Assembly: GCA_022495995.1 (NCBI GenBank)
Contig: JAFEMH010002596.1
Coordinates: 124,001 to 188,000 of the forward strand
Source of the DNA: Adenophora triphylla var. japonica
Taxonomy: Eukaryota; Streptophyta; Magnoliopsida; Asterales; Campanulaceae
Reading direction: 5' to 3'
DNA length: 64,000 bases
Part shown: in pieces, positions 32,634 to 43,480 of the stretch
How positions within the stretch are numbered: position 1 is the first letter of the stretch
Layout of the letters: each line of letters opens with the position of its first letter
Position numbers and translations under genes: made by a program
Notes under the pieces: model-generated
The model's database searches: none
Told to the model about the DNA's origin: nothing
The model's input: only the letters and a program-made list of their open reading frames with translations

Positions 32634-34022
32634 ATCCCAAAGGAGAAAAGCTTTATTTTCAAAACAAAAATCGATACTTGGTATATAGGTGGAAACCACT
32701 TAACCTTCCTGTACACTCCCTGACGTGGGAGTTGGGATGACCGGTGGTTTAACAATCCACGTACCAGTATCCCTTTTCGAAAATTTTTTTGAAAAAAAAG
32801 TAAAAGAAAGCTTTTCCCTTTGAGTGGGTTAGACTCCCATCGCCGATTTCATTAATCATGTTTGCTTTCTTTTACCATGCATTGCATCATTTGCATCTTG
32901 GAATCTGTGCATACTTTGAACGGGAAACAACCCGAAAAATAGCAAAAGGAGTGGAACCTGGAAAATTGATCCATGCAGTCGTACGGCTAATCCTCATAGG
33001 ATTCTGACCATACGACCTCAGTGGCAATTCCACCAGGAAAAATCATGGTTAATCTCAGCGATCCTAGCGGCTTGGGGCTATTCGGCTCCACGGCGGCGGG
33101 GCTTCCCGAGAAAAATTTACGTGCTTATGTGTTGCATTTTCCCCGTCCCGAAAATCATTCCTTTAAAACACATTTATGAAAATTTCTGTTTTAACTCAAA
33201 AAGGAACAATTTTAGGAGACCGCACACTACGCGCACACGATATATCTGTACACTTTTGCACGCACGTCCCTCAAAACCCGAGGGTGGTTCAGTGCGATCA
33301 CGGACTGGCCTTACGATGCTCCGGGCGCGCACGGAATCATCCCAACCTCCCCATGGCGGCCGGTGTCGACCAATGCACGGTCAGGTGTCACACGTTTCAA
33401 AAATCCGTGACTTTTGGTTGGTTTTTGGTCTAGTCCGTGTCATATAGCCCGGTTGCATACCCACGTAAAGGTCAAGCCTTAGCTCATAACGGAAGCCAAG
33501 ATTCTCGCTCAAGCGAAATCTCCGCCAAAATTCCGACAAGGAAAAATCGGTGGGATCTTGACTCCGAGCATTGACTATTGACCTTGACCCGCACGGAATG
33601 CGTAAAAGTCAAGACCAAGTCTTTGCCAAAAAAATCAAAAGATCTTTCGCTCAAGCGAAGCTACTGCCAAAATTCCGACAAGGAAAAATTGGCAAGATCT
33701 TGGCCGGCATTGACTTCGAGTCCGACTCGCGCCTTTGCGTATGCAACGAAGTTCAATGTGACCTTTGTGTCATCCGGCTTTTGCCGCCCGACCCATGCCT
33801 ATTATATTCTCGGACATTACCGAAAGTCAAAAAAAAAAAAAAAAAAAAAAAACCGTCATTCGCTCAAGCGAAACTCTGTCAAAGATCCGTCAAGGCGAGA
33901 GAGACGAGACTTTCCCAGTATGTGCCTTGACTATAATCCGCATCGCTCGTGCGTTGAAAGGTCCTATGACCCGCTAGACCCGATAGGAGCGTTCTTTACT
34001 CTCGGTCGGTGGGATCCGCGTG
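32634..34022 (+). other. E3 untranslated leader
   Basis: No gene. A multi-armed inverted repeat spans 32951-33033 (arms GTGGAA/TTCCAC, GTCGTA/TACGAC, AATCCT/AGGATT). Near 33210-33235 TTTTAGGAGACCGCACACTA matches the leaders of E1 and E2. The hairpin TTCGCTCAAGCGAA occurs at 33646-33659 and 33859-33872 and a shorter form at 33505-33516, the first two each followed by GCCAAAATTCCGACAAGG. A run of more than 20 A lies at 33829-33852. Confidence 0.65.
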
Positions 34023-34206
34023 CCCTATAGGACCCTCGCCCAGAGCATCCACCCTGGGAGGTCGAAATACGGGTGGAATACGAGGGGCTTATAGACGTAG
34101 TGACGGAACCCGGCGATCCGGGATCTAGAGTAGTTGTGAAAAAGAAGGGCGGAACCCCTTTTCCAACCAAATAGATATTAATAAAAGACAACTGTTTTAA
34201 GTAAAC
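34023..34206 (+). other. Conserved leader block (E3 copy)
   Basis: CCCTATAGGACCCTCGCCC, GTCGAAATACGGGTGGAATA, CGAGGGGCTTATAG, GATCTAGAGTAGTTG, CTTTTCCAACC, then CTGTTTTAAGTAAAC. Same blocks and order as E2 (8230-8408). Confidence 0.7.
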
Positions 34207-36000
34207 TTGAAGATTCTAATTTGCATACTACACGAGCCTTGACTAAACACCTACCCGAGTCTAAACCTTTCCTATCCCTTTCCCTTGTGAGAAAGAAGTG
34301 GGTGAGAACAGGGTCGGCGACTTGTTAGCGCGAGAATCCTCGAACAGGTTCGCGAGAATCCTCGGTTTCATCGGTTCGAGAGAGTCGAATGACCGATTTG
34401 ACGAACTTGATCTTTGGTTTGGGTAACCGAGATGACTAGGGAAGAAGAGCTAGCCTATAACCAATGCCCTCCCCATCTTCATATAACCCATTGCCAAAAG
34501 CTGTCCTTTCTCGGTCTTCTCCAATACCCAGTTGTTAGGGTCCCGATACCCTCGCTTCCTCTGCATTCCCCATGGGACCCTTTTCCTCCTTTCGGCCGAG
34601 CCAAATTTCCTTACCTTGGAATCCCGGTGCCGGTTTGACCTTTCCAATTTTGTCAACGCCTGTGAATTTGCCTACCTCTCGAGACGGCTACGGTGAAGAG
34701 TCGATCGGAAATGAGAATAGGAATGGATGGATTTACGGTGATGACGACGGTTCGGTAGAAGGAATGGACTTGGAGCCAATAGAAGTGAAACCCGAAGGGC
34801 AAGATGAGAGCGAAAGCCACGGACACTGGAATAGGGGATGAAATCACTTCAAAGTGTGTCTGCGGCCTATCTGCTCGGAGAAGGATGAGGTAGTGTATGA
34901 GTCCTATATCCTAGTGTTCAATACCCCGTCTGAGGACTTGGTAGGTGAATGGAGAGATTTGATCGAAGCTTTAGCCAAAAGAGGGAAGTGGGCTCCTCCC
35001 ACCGATCTAGAACATGTAAGCGTCGCCAGAAGCCAAACTCTCATCGGGAAGGGTAGACTCTATCACGGTGTTGGTAGTCACTCACGAAACTTGGTGCGAA
35101 GAAGAATGTATGGATGCCTTGGAAAGAGTCACGAGTTTAGAGCGACCCCGGTCCCCTTTATGTCCTACGATGATAATGATGTCTTCCTGGTAATCCCTAA
35201 GCCCGAAGAAGAGTCGAGATACCCCTCATATGGCGTCAAGTATCCCGACCCGCTTTTGCCCTCATTGGTCATAAGAGCCAAGACGAAAGTTCCCACGAGA
35301 GCTACGGTAGTGACACCGATGAAGACACGGTCGAAGTGCCGGAAGGGACAATAGAGGATTGGTTAGCTCGAAGCCAAAAGCCCGGAAAATATCTCGACGG
35401 TAAGGAAAAGGAACCCGCCATGAGGTTTGACCCCTTGAAATCCTTATTGATGATGGAATTTCCCATTTCGAGAAAGTGTTTAGCCAATGTCCAAAATGCC
35501 GTCAAAGGTTGACCCCCGAGAGAAAGAAAAGACATGCTTGACGGTGATGAGGAATGTGATCCTACTCTGTTAAAGAAGTTGCTAGGATCGGATGAGAAAG
35601 CCATTTGCCAAGCTCCAAAATCCGGAAGTGATAATTCTTGTTGCATCTTTGACTTTGAAAAGTTTGAATGAGGCTGAAAGCTTTAAACGGAGAATGTGAA
35701 AAGGTCAAAAAGCCGGTAACACAGGACCCGGATTCGGGAAGCCGCCTATGCTTCCGGCAGCGCCGTCAATCGAGATCAATCAGTGAAATTGGCCATACGC
35801 CGGTAAGAATCCGCCTCGACTTTGAAAGAATTGTGAGAATCCTCCGGTAGGAATGACGACCAAGGAAAATCCAATGTCTATGTGATGACTCGATGCGGAC
35901 GAGATGAGTATTGAGCGGCTAAGGGTGACAAAAGGAATGCCGTCTCGGAACCAAAGACGAGATAAAAGACCCTATAAGACGAAGCGTAAAAGCTTTGATT
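34207..36000 (+). pseudogene. E3 degenerate gag/protease-connecting region
   Basis: Broken coding remnant between the leader and protease. Readable pieces are TREEELAYNQCPP (about 34430), LTFPILSTPVNLPTSRDGYG (about 34640), DTDEDTVEVPEGTIEDWLA in one frame near 35310-35370, and MRLKALNGECEKVKK (35668). I find neither a capsid segment nor the CxxHx4Hx4C zinc motif seen in E1 and E2, so the main part of gag seems deleted. No domain can be named. Confidence 0.5.
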
Positions 36001-36660
36001 ACGATAAGGAAGATCCGATCCTAACTCGGTTGAAGTGTACCCAAGCCAATATCTCCTTATGGTCCCTGTTAACCTCTTCGTACCCTCATAAGTTGAAACT
36101 AGAAGAAAGTTTGGCCAAGACCATGGTGCCCATAGACGTCACCCCGGATGAGGTCGTCCAAATGATTGGAAATATCCACTACGGAAACATCATTACCTTC
36201 TTTGAATTGGACCTGCCAAAGTATGGGGCTAGTCACAACGAACCTCTTTACATCACAGTCCGAGTTAGAAGAGCGTCGATTGCCACGAGTACTAGTTGAC
36301 GGGGGTGCAATGAATGTCTTGCCGGCTAAGATGATGGATTTATTGGATCTAAAGCCAACGGACTTAAAGCCTTCGAGTCGAGACTATTAAGGCCTACGAC
36401 TCCCTTTGCACGATCGGTTTTGGGGATCGCCACTCTCAAGATGTGGTTCGGAAAAAGGTCATGGATGTTGATTTTCAAGTTATTGACATTCCGATTTCAT
36501 TTCTTGCCTTCTTTGGGACGGCCTTGGATCCACCGAGATAAACGGGGTAGCCTCTACTTTGCATCGGTGCGTCAAATTTCGGTCGAGTGATGGAACTATC
36601 ACCACCATTTATGGGGACGGTGTCACGATAGAAGGAACCGGCAGGGGACATCCCGATATT
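36001..36660 (+). pseudogene. E3 aspartic protease
   Basis: KEDPILTRLKCTQANISLWS, LTSSYPHKLKLEESLAK, IGNIHYGNIITFFELDLPKY, then, after a frameshift near 36260, LPRVLVDGGAMNVLPAKMMD. The active-site Asp codon is at 36298-36300 in a D-G-G box. The C-terminal part (VDFQVIDIPISFLAF, about 36470) lies in another frame. Collinear with E1 (28711-28440). Confidence 0.7.
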
Positions 36661-37920
36661 GGAGATCAAGCATGATGATGAAGGGTTAGCATTGGCCAGG
36701 ATTCTCCGTAGCTTCTTCCAAGACACAAGTGTGTTGCCCGACCTCACCACTACTTCGATAAAATCCCTCTGCCATGAGAATGATGCGAAAAATGAGCTAT
36801 CTTCGGGACTTGGATTGGGTAGGAGACTTCAAGGTCGTAACACCATCATTGATGTGAAGGAAGCGGACTACCGAGATATGGCTTGGGGTACAAACCAAAC
36901 TCTTGGGATGGGAAAAGCTAAAAGCAAGAAAGGTGAAGGGGTCCGGCTCCATCCTTACGGTTTGTCTCGACCCATTACTTTATAAAAGGAGGAACACAAT
37001 ATCATGAAAGTGATCACCGAGATCTCCTTGCGAGAAAATCCTTCTAGAGAACCTTGAGAAAGTTAGGGAAAGCCGGCCAATCCCATTCGAAGAATGTTCC
37101 TTGATTTGCCGGATATCCACAGGGCTACCACTCTTGTTCGAGAATGAGTACGTCTTGAGGAAATCCGGCCGGTATCAAAGATCGGCATCAGGGACAATGG
37201 ACTTCTCCGCCTTTGAGTTAGCTCTTCCGAGAGATCGGCCGGATAGAAGCTACCGGCGGTGAAGACGATCGGTGGGGTTTGCAAGAGTTGTTTGACGAAG
37301 AAGCACGAGATCCCGAGACTTGATCGACTTCGATTCGAGATGATGAGATAGTTGCCGTTATTGGAGACGATGGTGAAAGTCATTTTGATCCTCGCACTTT
37401 GGTGACTAAGGCGAAATGCCATTGAAGAATTGGGAGACATTCTCGGGGCCGATAGCCTTGATCGACGGCAAATGATCACGGAACTTGGATTGGTACCCGT
37501 CCTCCTCAACCCGGTCGTGTCAAACACCACTGTTGTCTATTCGGTTGAGTCGGGAATCTTCGAATTCCGAGTCCTCGGAAGTCATCCGAAGGCCTCACGC
37601 TTTGAGGATTATGAAAATGTAATCGATGTCATCTTTCCCCTTATCTTGAATGAAATGACGGATCTTTACGATTATCCTCTTATTGCCAACTTAACAAATG
37701 ATAAATTAACTCAAAACTTAACAACGAGTTAATAATGAATCATTTGAACAAGATGCAAACACACTAAACGAACAATACATTAAAGAAATCTTTAAGCGGG
37801 TTTCGGAAAAAGAGGAAAACCGGGCCCAGCTGCCGAGGAGATTTTGATAAGTGTGAATTTGGGTACTATTGAGGAACCTAAAGAGACACGGATTGGAAGC
37901 TTCTTCCGGGGTTGAAAGGG
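36661..37920 (+). pseudogene. E3 G-patch-like segment and protease-RT linker
   Basis: ELSSGLGLGRRLQGRNTIID (about 36800) is a glycine-rich G-patch-like motif downstream of the protease, as in E1. Further on, GDILGADSLDRRQMITELG (37430), FEFRVLGSHPKASRFEDYEN and DYPLIANLTNDKLTQNL lead into the AT-rich island (37676-37797), where the frame stops. EKEENRAQ follows. Between 37000 and 37400 only damaged sequence is seen. Confidence 0.6.
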
Positions 37921-38765
37921 ACAGATTGATTGAGGCTCGAGAGAATACGTCGACGTGTTTGCATGGTCATACAAAGATATGCCGGGGCTAGACGGTTCGA
38001 TAGTAGAGCACAGAATCCCTCTAGCACCGAGATGCTAAACCGGTAAAGCGAGCGAGAAAGATCAAGCCGGAATGGTCTCTACGGGTCAAAGAAGAAATTG
38101 AGAAGCTCTGCGGGTAGGATTCATCGAGTCATTGAATACCCGACATGGTTGTCCAACATCGTAACCGTAACCAAGGCCGATGGGAAGGTGCGTTCTTTGT
38201 GTGGATTTCGAGATACGAACAAGGCCGGCCCAAAGACGACTACCCTCTGCCAAACATGGAGACATCCCTGGTAGACTCCACTTTGCCAACTACGAAGTCA
38301 AATCCTTCGTTGATGGTTTTGCGAGCTACAACCGGATCAAGATGGCCGAGGAAGACCAAGAAAAAGACGGCCTTTACCACACCGTGGGGAACCCATCTTG
38401 TTATACGGTAATGCCATTCGGGCTCAAGAATGCCGGGGCTACTTACCGGAGGGCGGCGACCGCGCTTTTTCATGACATGATCCACAAGGAGATTGAGGTC
38501 TACGTGAGACGACATGATAATCCACTCCAAAGGAGAAGGTGGGCAGCACTTTGTTGACCTACGAAAATTCTTTGAGAGGCCGAGACGGCATTCCATGAGA
38601 CTAAACCACACTTGCCAAATGCACCTTCGGAGTGACAAAGGGAAAAGTGCTCGGGTATATGGTCACGGAGCGAGGTATAGAAGTTGACCCCAGAAAGATC
38701 AAAGCCATCATGGATATGAGGCCACCTCAAACCCAGACGAGTCAAGAGCTTCATGGGTAAATTGC
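37921..38765 (+). pseudogene. E3 reverse transcriptase
   Basis: RT remnant. YKDMPGLDGSIVEHRIPL (about 37970), then CVDFEIRTRPAQRRLPSAKH in place of the CVDFRDLN block, YEVKSFVDGFASYN, and SCYTVMPFGLKNAGATYRRA, followed by ALFHDMIHKEIEVYV. At the catalytic box an extra A (TACGTGAGACGAC at 38501) shifts the frame in the middle of YVDD. Downstream, in yet another frame, come blocks for [19 protein letters not shown]. Non-functional. Confidence 0.75.
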
Positions 38766-39390
38766 GATGCATCGGCCGTTTCGTCAATCGGTTGACCACT
38801 ATGTGCGAGCCCATCTTCAAACTCATGAAGAAGAATGTGGACACGAGAATGGACCGAAGAATGCCAAGATGCCTTTGACCGAGATCAAGGCATACTTAGT
38901 ACATCCCTACTATGCCCCCCACATAGACGAAGCCTCTTACGCTCTATCTAACCGTCACGAACACGGCAGCTGGGGCTATGCTTGCTCAAGAGAAGAAAGA
39001 CTCTCGGGTAGAGAATGCCATTTACTTTGTCGAGTGGAAGCTACAAGGAGCGAGCTCAATTATTCGGCGTGTGAAAAGACTCGTGCGTGGACGGTCTGGG
39101 TAGTCGGCAAGTTGAAGCATTATATGCAAGCCCACCCTTAAAACTTGGTCTCAAAATGGACCCCCATCAAGTACATCTTTGACAAGCCTTCCTCTCGATG
39201 CGTCTAGCGAAGTGGTCCTTCTTCTTGGCAGAATACGACATCAACTATGTGACCGTAAAGGCCATCAAGGGTCAAGCATTGTCGATCACCCTGCGAATTT
39301 CCCCAAGAATGAAGACGAGGGCCTGAACCCCAATTTCCATGCATGAAGGGATCTTTGCGGTTGAGCCTCGAAAATAGATGGCAATTGTTC
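38766..39390 (+). pseudogene. E3 first RNase H
   Basis: IGRFVNRLTT-type start (in a second frame), then MPLTEIKAYLVHPYYAPHID, LLCRVEATRSELNYSACEKT and WVVGKLKHYMQAHP, ending near 39300. Collinear with E1 RNase H (KLQGSELAYSKIEKT, VVGKPKHYM). Several frameshifts. Confidence 0.6.
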
Positions 39391-39950
39391 TTTGACTGAG
39401 CGCTAACAAAAGAGGAAATGGTGTAGGAATGCTATTGGTCGATCCAAAAGATGAGCATACCCCCATAGCCCTCAAGTTGAACTTTCCCGCCACGAACAAT
39501 GCCGCCGAGTATGAAGCCTGCATTCTTTGGTTTGGAGGCCGCCTTAGAAAGAAATGTCAAGGAGCTCGAAGTTTACGGAGACTCAAATTTCCCGATCATC
39601 AACCAAGTCTCCAACAAGTGGAAGACTCGTAGACCCTAATCTCGCAACGGTATCATGCCCATATGGAGGAGTTGGATCGGGACAGCTCTCGAGTAGAAGT
39701 GACTTTCCACTACTTCGCCGAGGGAAAAGAAATGACTTCGTCGAGATGCCCTAGCTACTCTAGCCTCATTGGTAGAGATCCCCGAGGGAAAAGCCATAAA
39801 GCCCTTCAGAGTGGGTAGAAGAGAAGCCCCAGCCTTTCTGTCTGTGAAGTGGACCTGGGACTCGAGCCTATAAAGGAACTCTTGGTACAATCGGATTTAC
39901 CAATTCCTCAAAGACGGAGAGTCGCCTTTCGAGACGTAAGAAGGTAGACC
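39391..39950 (+). pseudogene. E3 archaeal-type (second) RNase H
   Basis: MLLVDPKDEHTPIALKLNFP, then NNAAEYEACILWF (with the conserved Glu) and, in other frames, LEVYGDSNFPIINQVSNKW-like sequence (about 39565-39620). A linker with VEIPEGKAIKPF-like sequence follows. This extra domain is a mark of the Tat lineage. Confidence 0.6.
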
Positions 39951-41165
39951 AAAAGAAGGAGTCGGGAGCCAAAAGCTTGCAAGCCCCGAAAAGGTTGGCT
40001 TCTCATTATGTCATTCTAGGAGGCAACCTATACAAGAAGCGGTATCAAGGACCACTCCTCTTATGTGTCACTCAAGAAAGAGCCAGAGAGTTGATGACCG
40101 AAGTCCACAATGGTCCCTCCGGTCCTCACATGAATGCCGAGCCCCGATGCAAGTGATCCTCGGGAATGGGTTACTACCGGATCTCCATGGAAACAGATCG
40201 CGTTCAAGACGTCCGAACCTCGCGACAAATGCCGCCGGTTTGCTAACCTCAACCATCTCCCACCTCATGACCTGTATTGCATGACGACTCCTTGGCCGTT
40301 TGCAACTTGGGGCATTGACGTGATAGGGAAAATATCCCCAAGCAGAAGCAATGGGCACGAGTTCGTGTTGGTAGCCATCGACTACTTCACCAAATGGGTA
40401 GAGGCCAAGTCCTACAAGGTCCTCACTTCCTAAAAGTGGCCCAGCTTCATCCAAAGAAAACATAATGTGCGGATATGGGGTGCCCAACGAGATCATTTCC
40501 GATAATGGGTCACACTTCGAAGGAGATCTGCGATAGACTGGCTGTCGGACTGCAGTTACTCGCCACAAGTCGTCCCCTGCAGACCTCACCAATGGAGCCG
40601 TGAAGCCGCTAATAAGACACTCGAGCGGATCATCCTAAGATGGCCACCCGTGGTCGTGATTGGCCCGAAAAGCTGCACCTAGCACTCTGGGGGCTACGCA
40701 ACGCTCTGTCAGAACAGTACCCACAGGAGAAACTCCCTTTTGCCCTAACTTACGGGATGGAAGCGGTGTTACCAGTGGAGTTGGAAATCCCGTCATTAAG
40801 GGTCCTCCCGGAAAATGTTGTCAATGAAGTGGAATGGTTGCGCGCAGCCGGCATTTAATGAGTTAGCCCCCGCTTGACGAGAGAAGGCTAAAAGCCATGG
40901 AACACACCCGAGCCTACCAGAAGGCGAATGGCCAGAGCGTTTGATAAAAAGGTCAAGGCCAGAGACATCAAAGAGGGCGACTTAGTGCTGAAAGTAAAGC
41001 CCCCTACCGCAGACAACCCCCTGGGAAAATGGGAACCCGTCCGGATCGGCCCTTATGTGGTGCGTAAAATACCGTCGTGAGGAGCAATGAAGCTTGCGGA
41101 CTTGGATGGCAATCCCTTTGTCCACCCAAGTCAACGGTGATAAACTCCAAGAAACTACGTCTCGA
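39951..41165 (+). pseudogene. E3 integrase
   Basis: The zinc-finger end CRRFANLNHLPPHDLYC, the core WGIDVIGKISPSRSNGHEF and FTKWVEAKSYKVLTS up to a stop at about 40433, then frameshifted remnants of VPNEIISDNGSHFEG (about 40480-40510) and ANKTLE (about 40610). The C-terminal domain runs KLHLALWGLRNALSEQYPQE, MEAVLPVELEIPSLRVLPEN, then KAMEHTRAYQ, GDLVLKVKPP and LGKWEPVRIGPYVVRKI to about 41150. Catalytic positions are recognisable but spread over frames. Confidence 0.7.
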
Positions 41166-41400
41166 TAAAAAAAAAAAAAAAAAAAAAAAAGAAAAAAAAA
41201 AGTGCAAAAGAGTAATACCCACTAGGCCGAAACCCCAAAAAGGGCGGTCTAGGCAAAAGACGGGGTTGCACATATAAAAAAAAAAAAAAAAGAAAGAAAA
41301 AAATCTTAGTGCAAAAGAGTAATGCCCACTAGGGCCGAAAACCCCAAAAAGGGCGGTCTAGGCAAAAGACAGTGGCCGCACATAAAAAAATTAGTTCACT
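41166..41400 (+). repeat. E3 A-rich tandem duplication after integrase
   Basis: A run of about 23 A, then two copies (about 41200-41275 and 41309-41390) of a unit around AGTGCAAAAGAGTAATGCCC with CCCCAAAAAGGGCGGTCTAG and GCACATA. The copies are separated by another A-rich run. No coding content. Confidence 0.75.
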
Positions 41401-41406
41401 CGTAAT

Positions 41407-41483
41407 GAACTACGTAGACCTGAGCCCCTTAGCCTTTCTTGTAAAAGGGGAACGTGAGGCAGCCTATATATGGTTCGGTCTAA
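41407..41483 (+). other. Stem-loop module, pol-proximal type (E3)
   Basis: GAACTACGTAGACCTGAG, inner arms CCCCTT and AAGGGG, then AACGTGAGGCAGCC and GGTTCGGTC. The right outer arm has one extra base (CGTGAG). Confidence 0.7.
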
Positions 41484-41662
41484 ACAATAAAAAGGACGAT
41501 TAAGTTTCCATGAAATATGTCCTAAACAATAAATAAAAATAAAGGGCATTTCGCTTTCATGAAACGGGTCCCAAACAAATAAGACATTCGAATTTCCATG
41601 AAATGTGTCTTGATTAATTTTTAAAATAATATCTCTTGTTCATTACAAGTTAAAAGCTTCTT

Positions 41663-41681
41663 GATGAGTTCAAGCACGGTC
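41663..41681 (+). other. Invariant 19-nt block (E3 copy)
   Basis: GATGAGTTCAAGCACGGTC, identical to the E1 and E2 copies, between the stem-loop module and antisense ORF-B. AATGTGTTTGCAAATG follows about 60 bp on. Confidence 0.65.
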
Positions 41682-41789
41682 TACCTCTTAACTCGCTAAC
41701 CTCGCTAAAAAGATCTAAAATACAACAAAATGCCTAAATAAACTAATGTGTTTGCAAATGGCAATAAGAGGATCTTGAGAAAAGACTTG

Positions 41790-43330
41790 TCACGGGCCGT
41801 CATTCGCCGAGTCTTCTTCGCCTTCTTCCCTTTTCCTCGACCTCGTCGAGTCTTCTTCCTTTTCTTATCTCAATAATGCTCGGTATCCCCTCATCCCGAC
41901 CTCTCGGTATCCTCACCGGAGCCTCTACCAACCCCGTGTCAATGAGCGCTCCTTCTATCCGAGCACGAGTCCGCACCTCCTCCCTCCGAGCCTCGCTCAA
42001 AGGAGCGACCTCGGACAATCTCTTGTACCGAGCCTCCATATCTCCGACCAAGTCACCCGATTGGTTATGGCAACTCGCCTTAGCCTCGGTCTCCCTCGTA
42101 GTCCTACTCGAGTCACTCGCCAGTCCCAATAAAGCTCGACGTCTATCCTCCAAGATAGCCCGAGTCGCTCCCATCTCCCTCTCGTACTACCCAAGTAGAC
42201 AAAGGGTCAAGATGGTGCTCTTCCCGCTTCCCGAAGATAGCTCCCGGGTGGGAAAGCAAAGTATATGTCCAAGCCTCGAGAAGAAAGAGAAGTCCGGCCG
42301 GATCTCTCATATCCAATGACACCACCTCCATGGTCCGGATGTCCTCCCAATCACTCAATGGCTCCCGTAAAGCCCCAAACCGCCCGGATACCAAGGCGGG
42401 GTATGTAGAAGGACGACCAGCCAGAATCCTGAACCCTCACAAAGCATAAGACCCGAAATATCCTCCCGGTCCGCAACCTCCAATGTGGTATCCACCAACG
42501 GATGTCCGAAGTGGATAGCCTAGCCATCATCGGCTCCCAGCCTACCCCTGTTCCCGCCGCCTAGGTGCACCTCTCCGAGAAATCACCCAAGGGCACCGAG
42601 TCGGCAAAGCCCTGTGCAAAGCCCCGAGCCTCTCCCGCAGCCACAGAGTCAACATAGCCTGACTCCTGACCTCATGAAACGGTCTCCCCGAGCCATCCTA
42701 TCGATCCCATGAAATGTCTCTCCCAAAACCAGCGGGACAATATCCTTCCCAGCCACTGCGGTCTCGACCATGTCCAAAGAGGCCACTATGACAGATCCCC
42801 ACGGACTCAAGCAGCTGAACAAAATAGAGAATACGCAGAATGAAAGCATCCATAGCCACCGTGGTCGTGTGCCATATCTCGGAGACCCAAACCTGCCCGG
42901 GATATCGAAAGGTCAATCCTATCCGGGCTACCATCATCCTCTCACCTCTCCCAAAGGAATCTGCGAAAAGATGCAAGCTTTACCGTCACCGGCGCGTCTC
43001 CGATCGCCGGAATAGATATAGCCTCGCCTCGGGACCCCCAATCAAGGCTCAAGTCTTCGTGCGTTGGGACAATTTCGTTGTAAGAAAAGCAAGAACATGT
43101 CTCCTGACGTCCTGCAACTTTGCCGCGGCTCTCAACAGTCCCAATCGGGCGGGAGATCCCTCAAATGCCATAAAGACTTGATCTTGAAGGAGGAATCAAG
43201 CAGCCGCCTCGTGATTTTGGAAGTTATGTCTCGCCCAAGATTGAAGACCGGATAGAAAATGGTCTCGCTTCCCCTTTGCAATCTAACGAGCTTCTCCATC
43301 GCAAAGTGATCAAAGATGGTGCTTTTAGGT
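41790..43330 (-). pseudogene. E3 antisense ORF-B (second PMD-like gene)
   Basis: Minus-strand remnant. From right to left: TVAMDAFILRILYFVQLLES (about 42840-42780, matching FSWDAFALC of E1), VAGKDIVPLVLGETFHGIDR (about 42740-42700, matching VPPVLGETFLGIGR), further broken segments, and a charged C-terminal stretch RREEVRTRARIEGALIDTGL (about 41980-41920) that matches the E1 tail. The N-terminus near 43250 is damaged. Same order and place as in E1 and E2. Frameshifts make it a pseudogene. Confidence 0.5.
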
Positions 43331-43399
43331 CCAAAATATGCTCAGGAACAATTGGGACAAGTCTAGAGTGAAAATGAAATGAAATGGCCAAGCCTTGCT

Positions 43400-43480
43400 T
43401 TTATTCGTAAAATAACCACTCGTACAGAATCGTAAGCCGCACGGCTTCATTTGCCCTCAAGGCAATGCCGCACGGCTACA
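43400..43480 (-). promoter_or_regulatory. Promoter region of E3 antisense ORF-B
   Basis: Two copies of the E3-type palindrome, GCCGCACGGC at 43436-43445 and 43467-43476, followed on the minus strand by a TATA-like GAATAAAAG (about 43400). The flanking CTTCATTTGCC and CTACATTAGCC match the LTR copies (CCTCATTTGC, CTTCATTAGCC). The promoter role is inference. Confidence 0.5.

Noticed and set aside
33829..33852. Poly(A) run as the tail of a processed pseudogene or LINE
   Set aside because: It lies inside the E3 leader next to the hairpin repeats, with no target duplication and no adjacent retrocopy.
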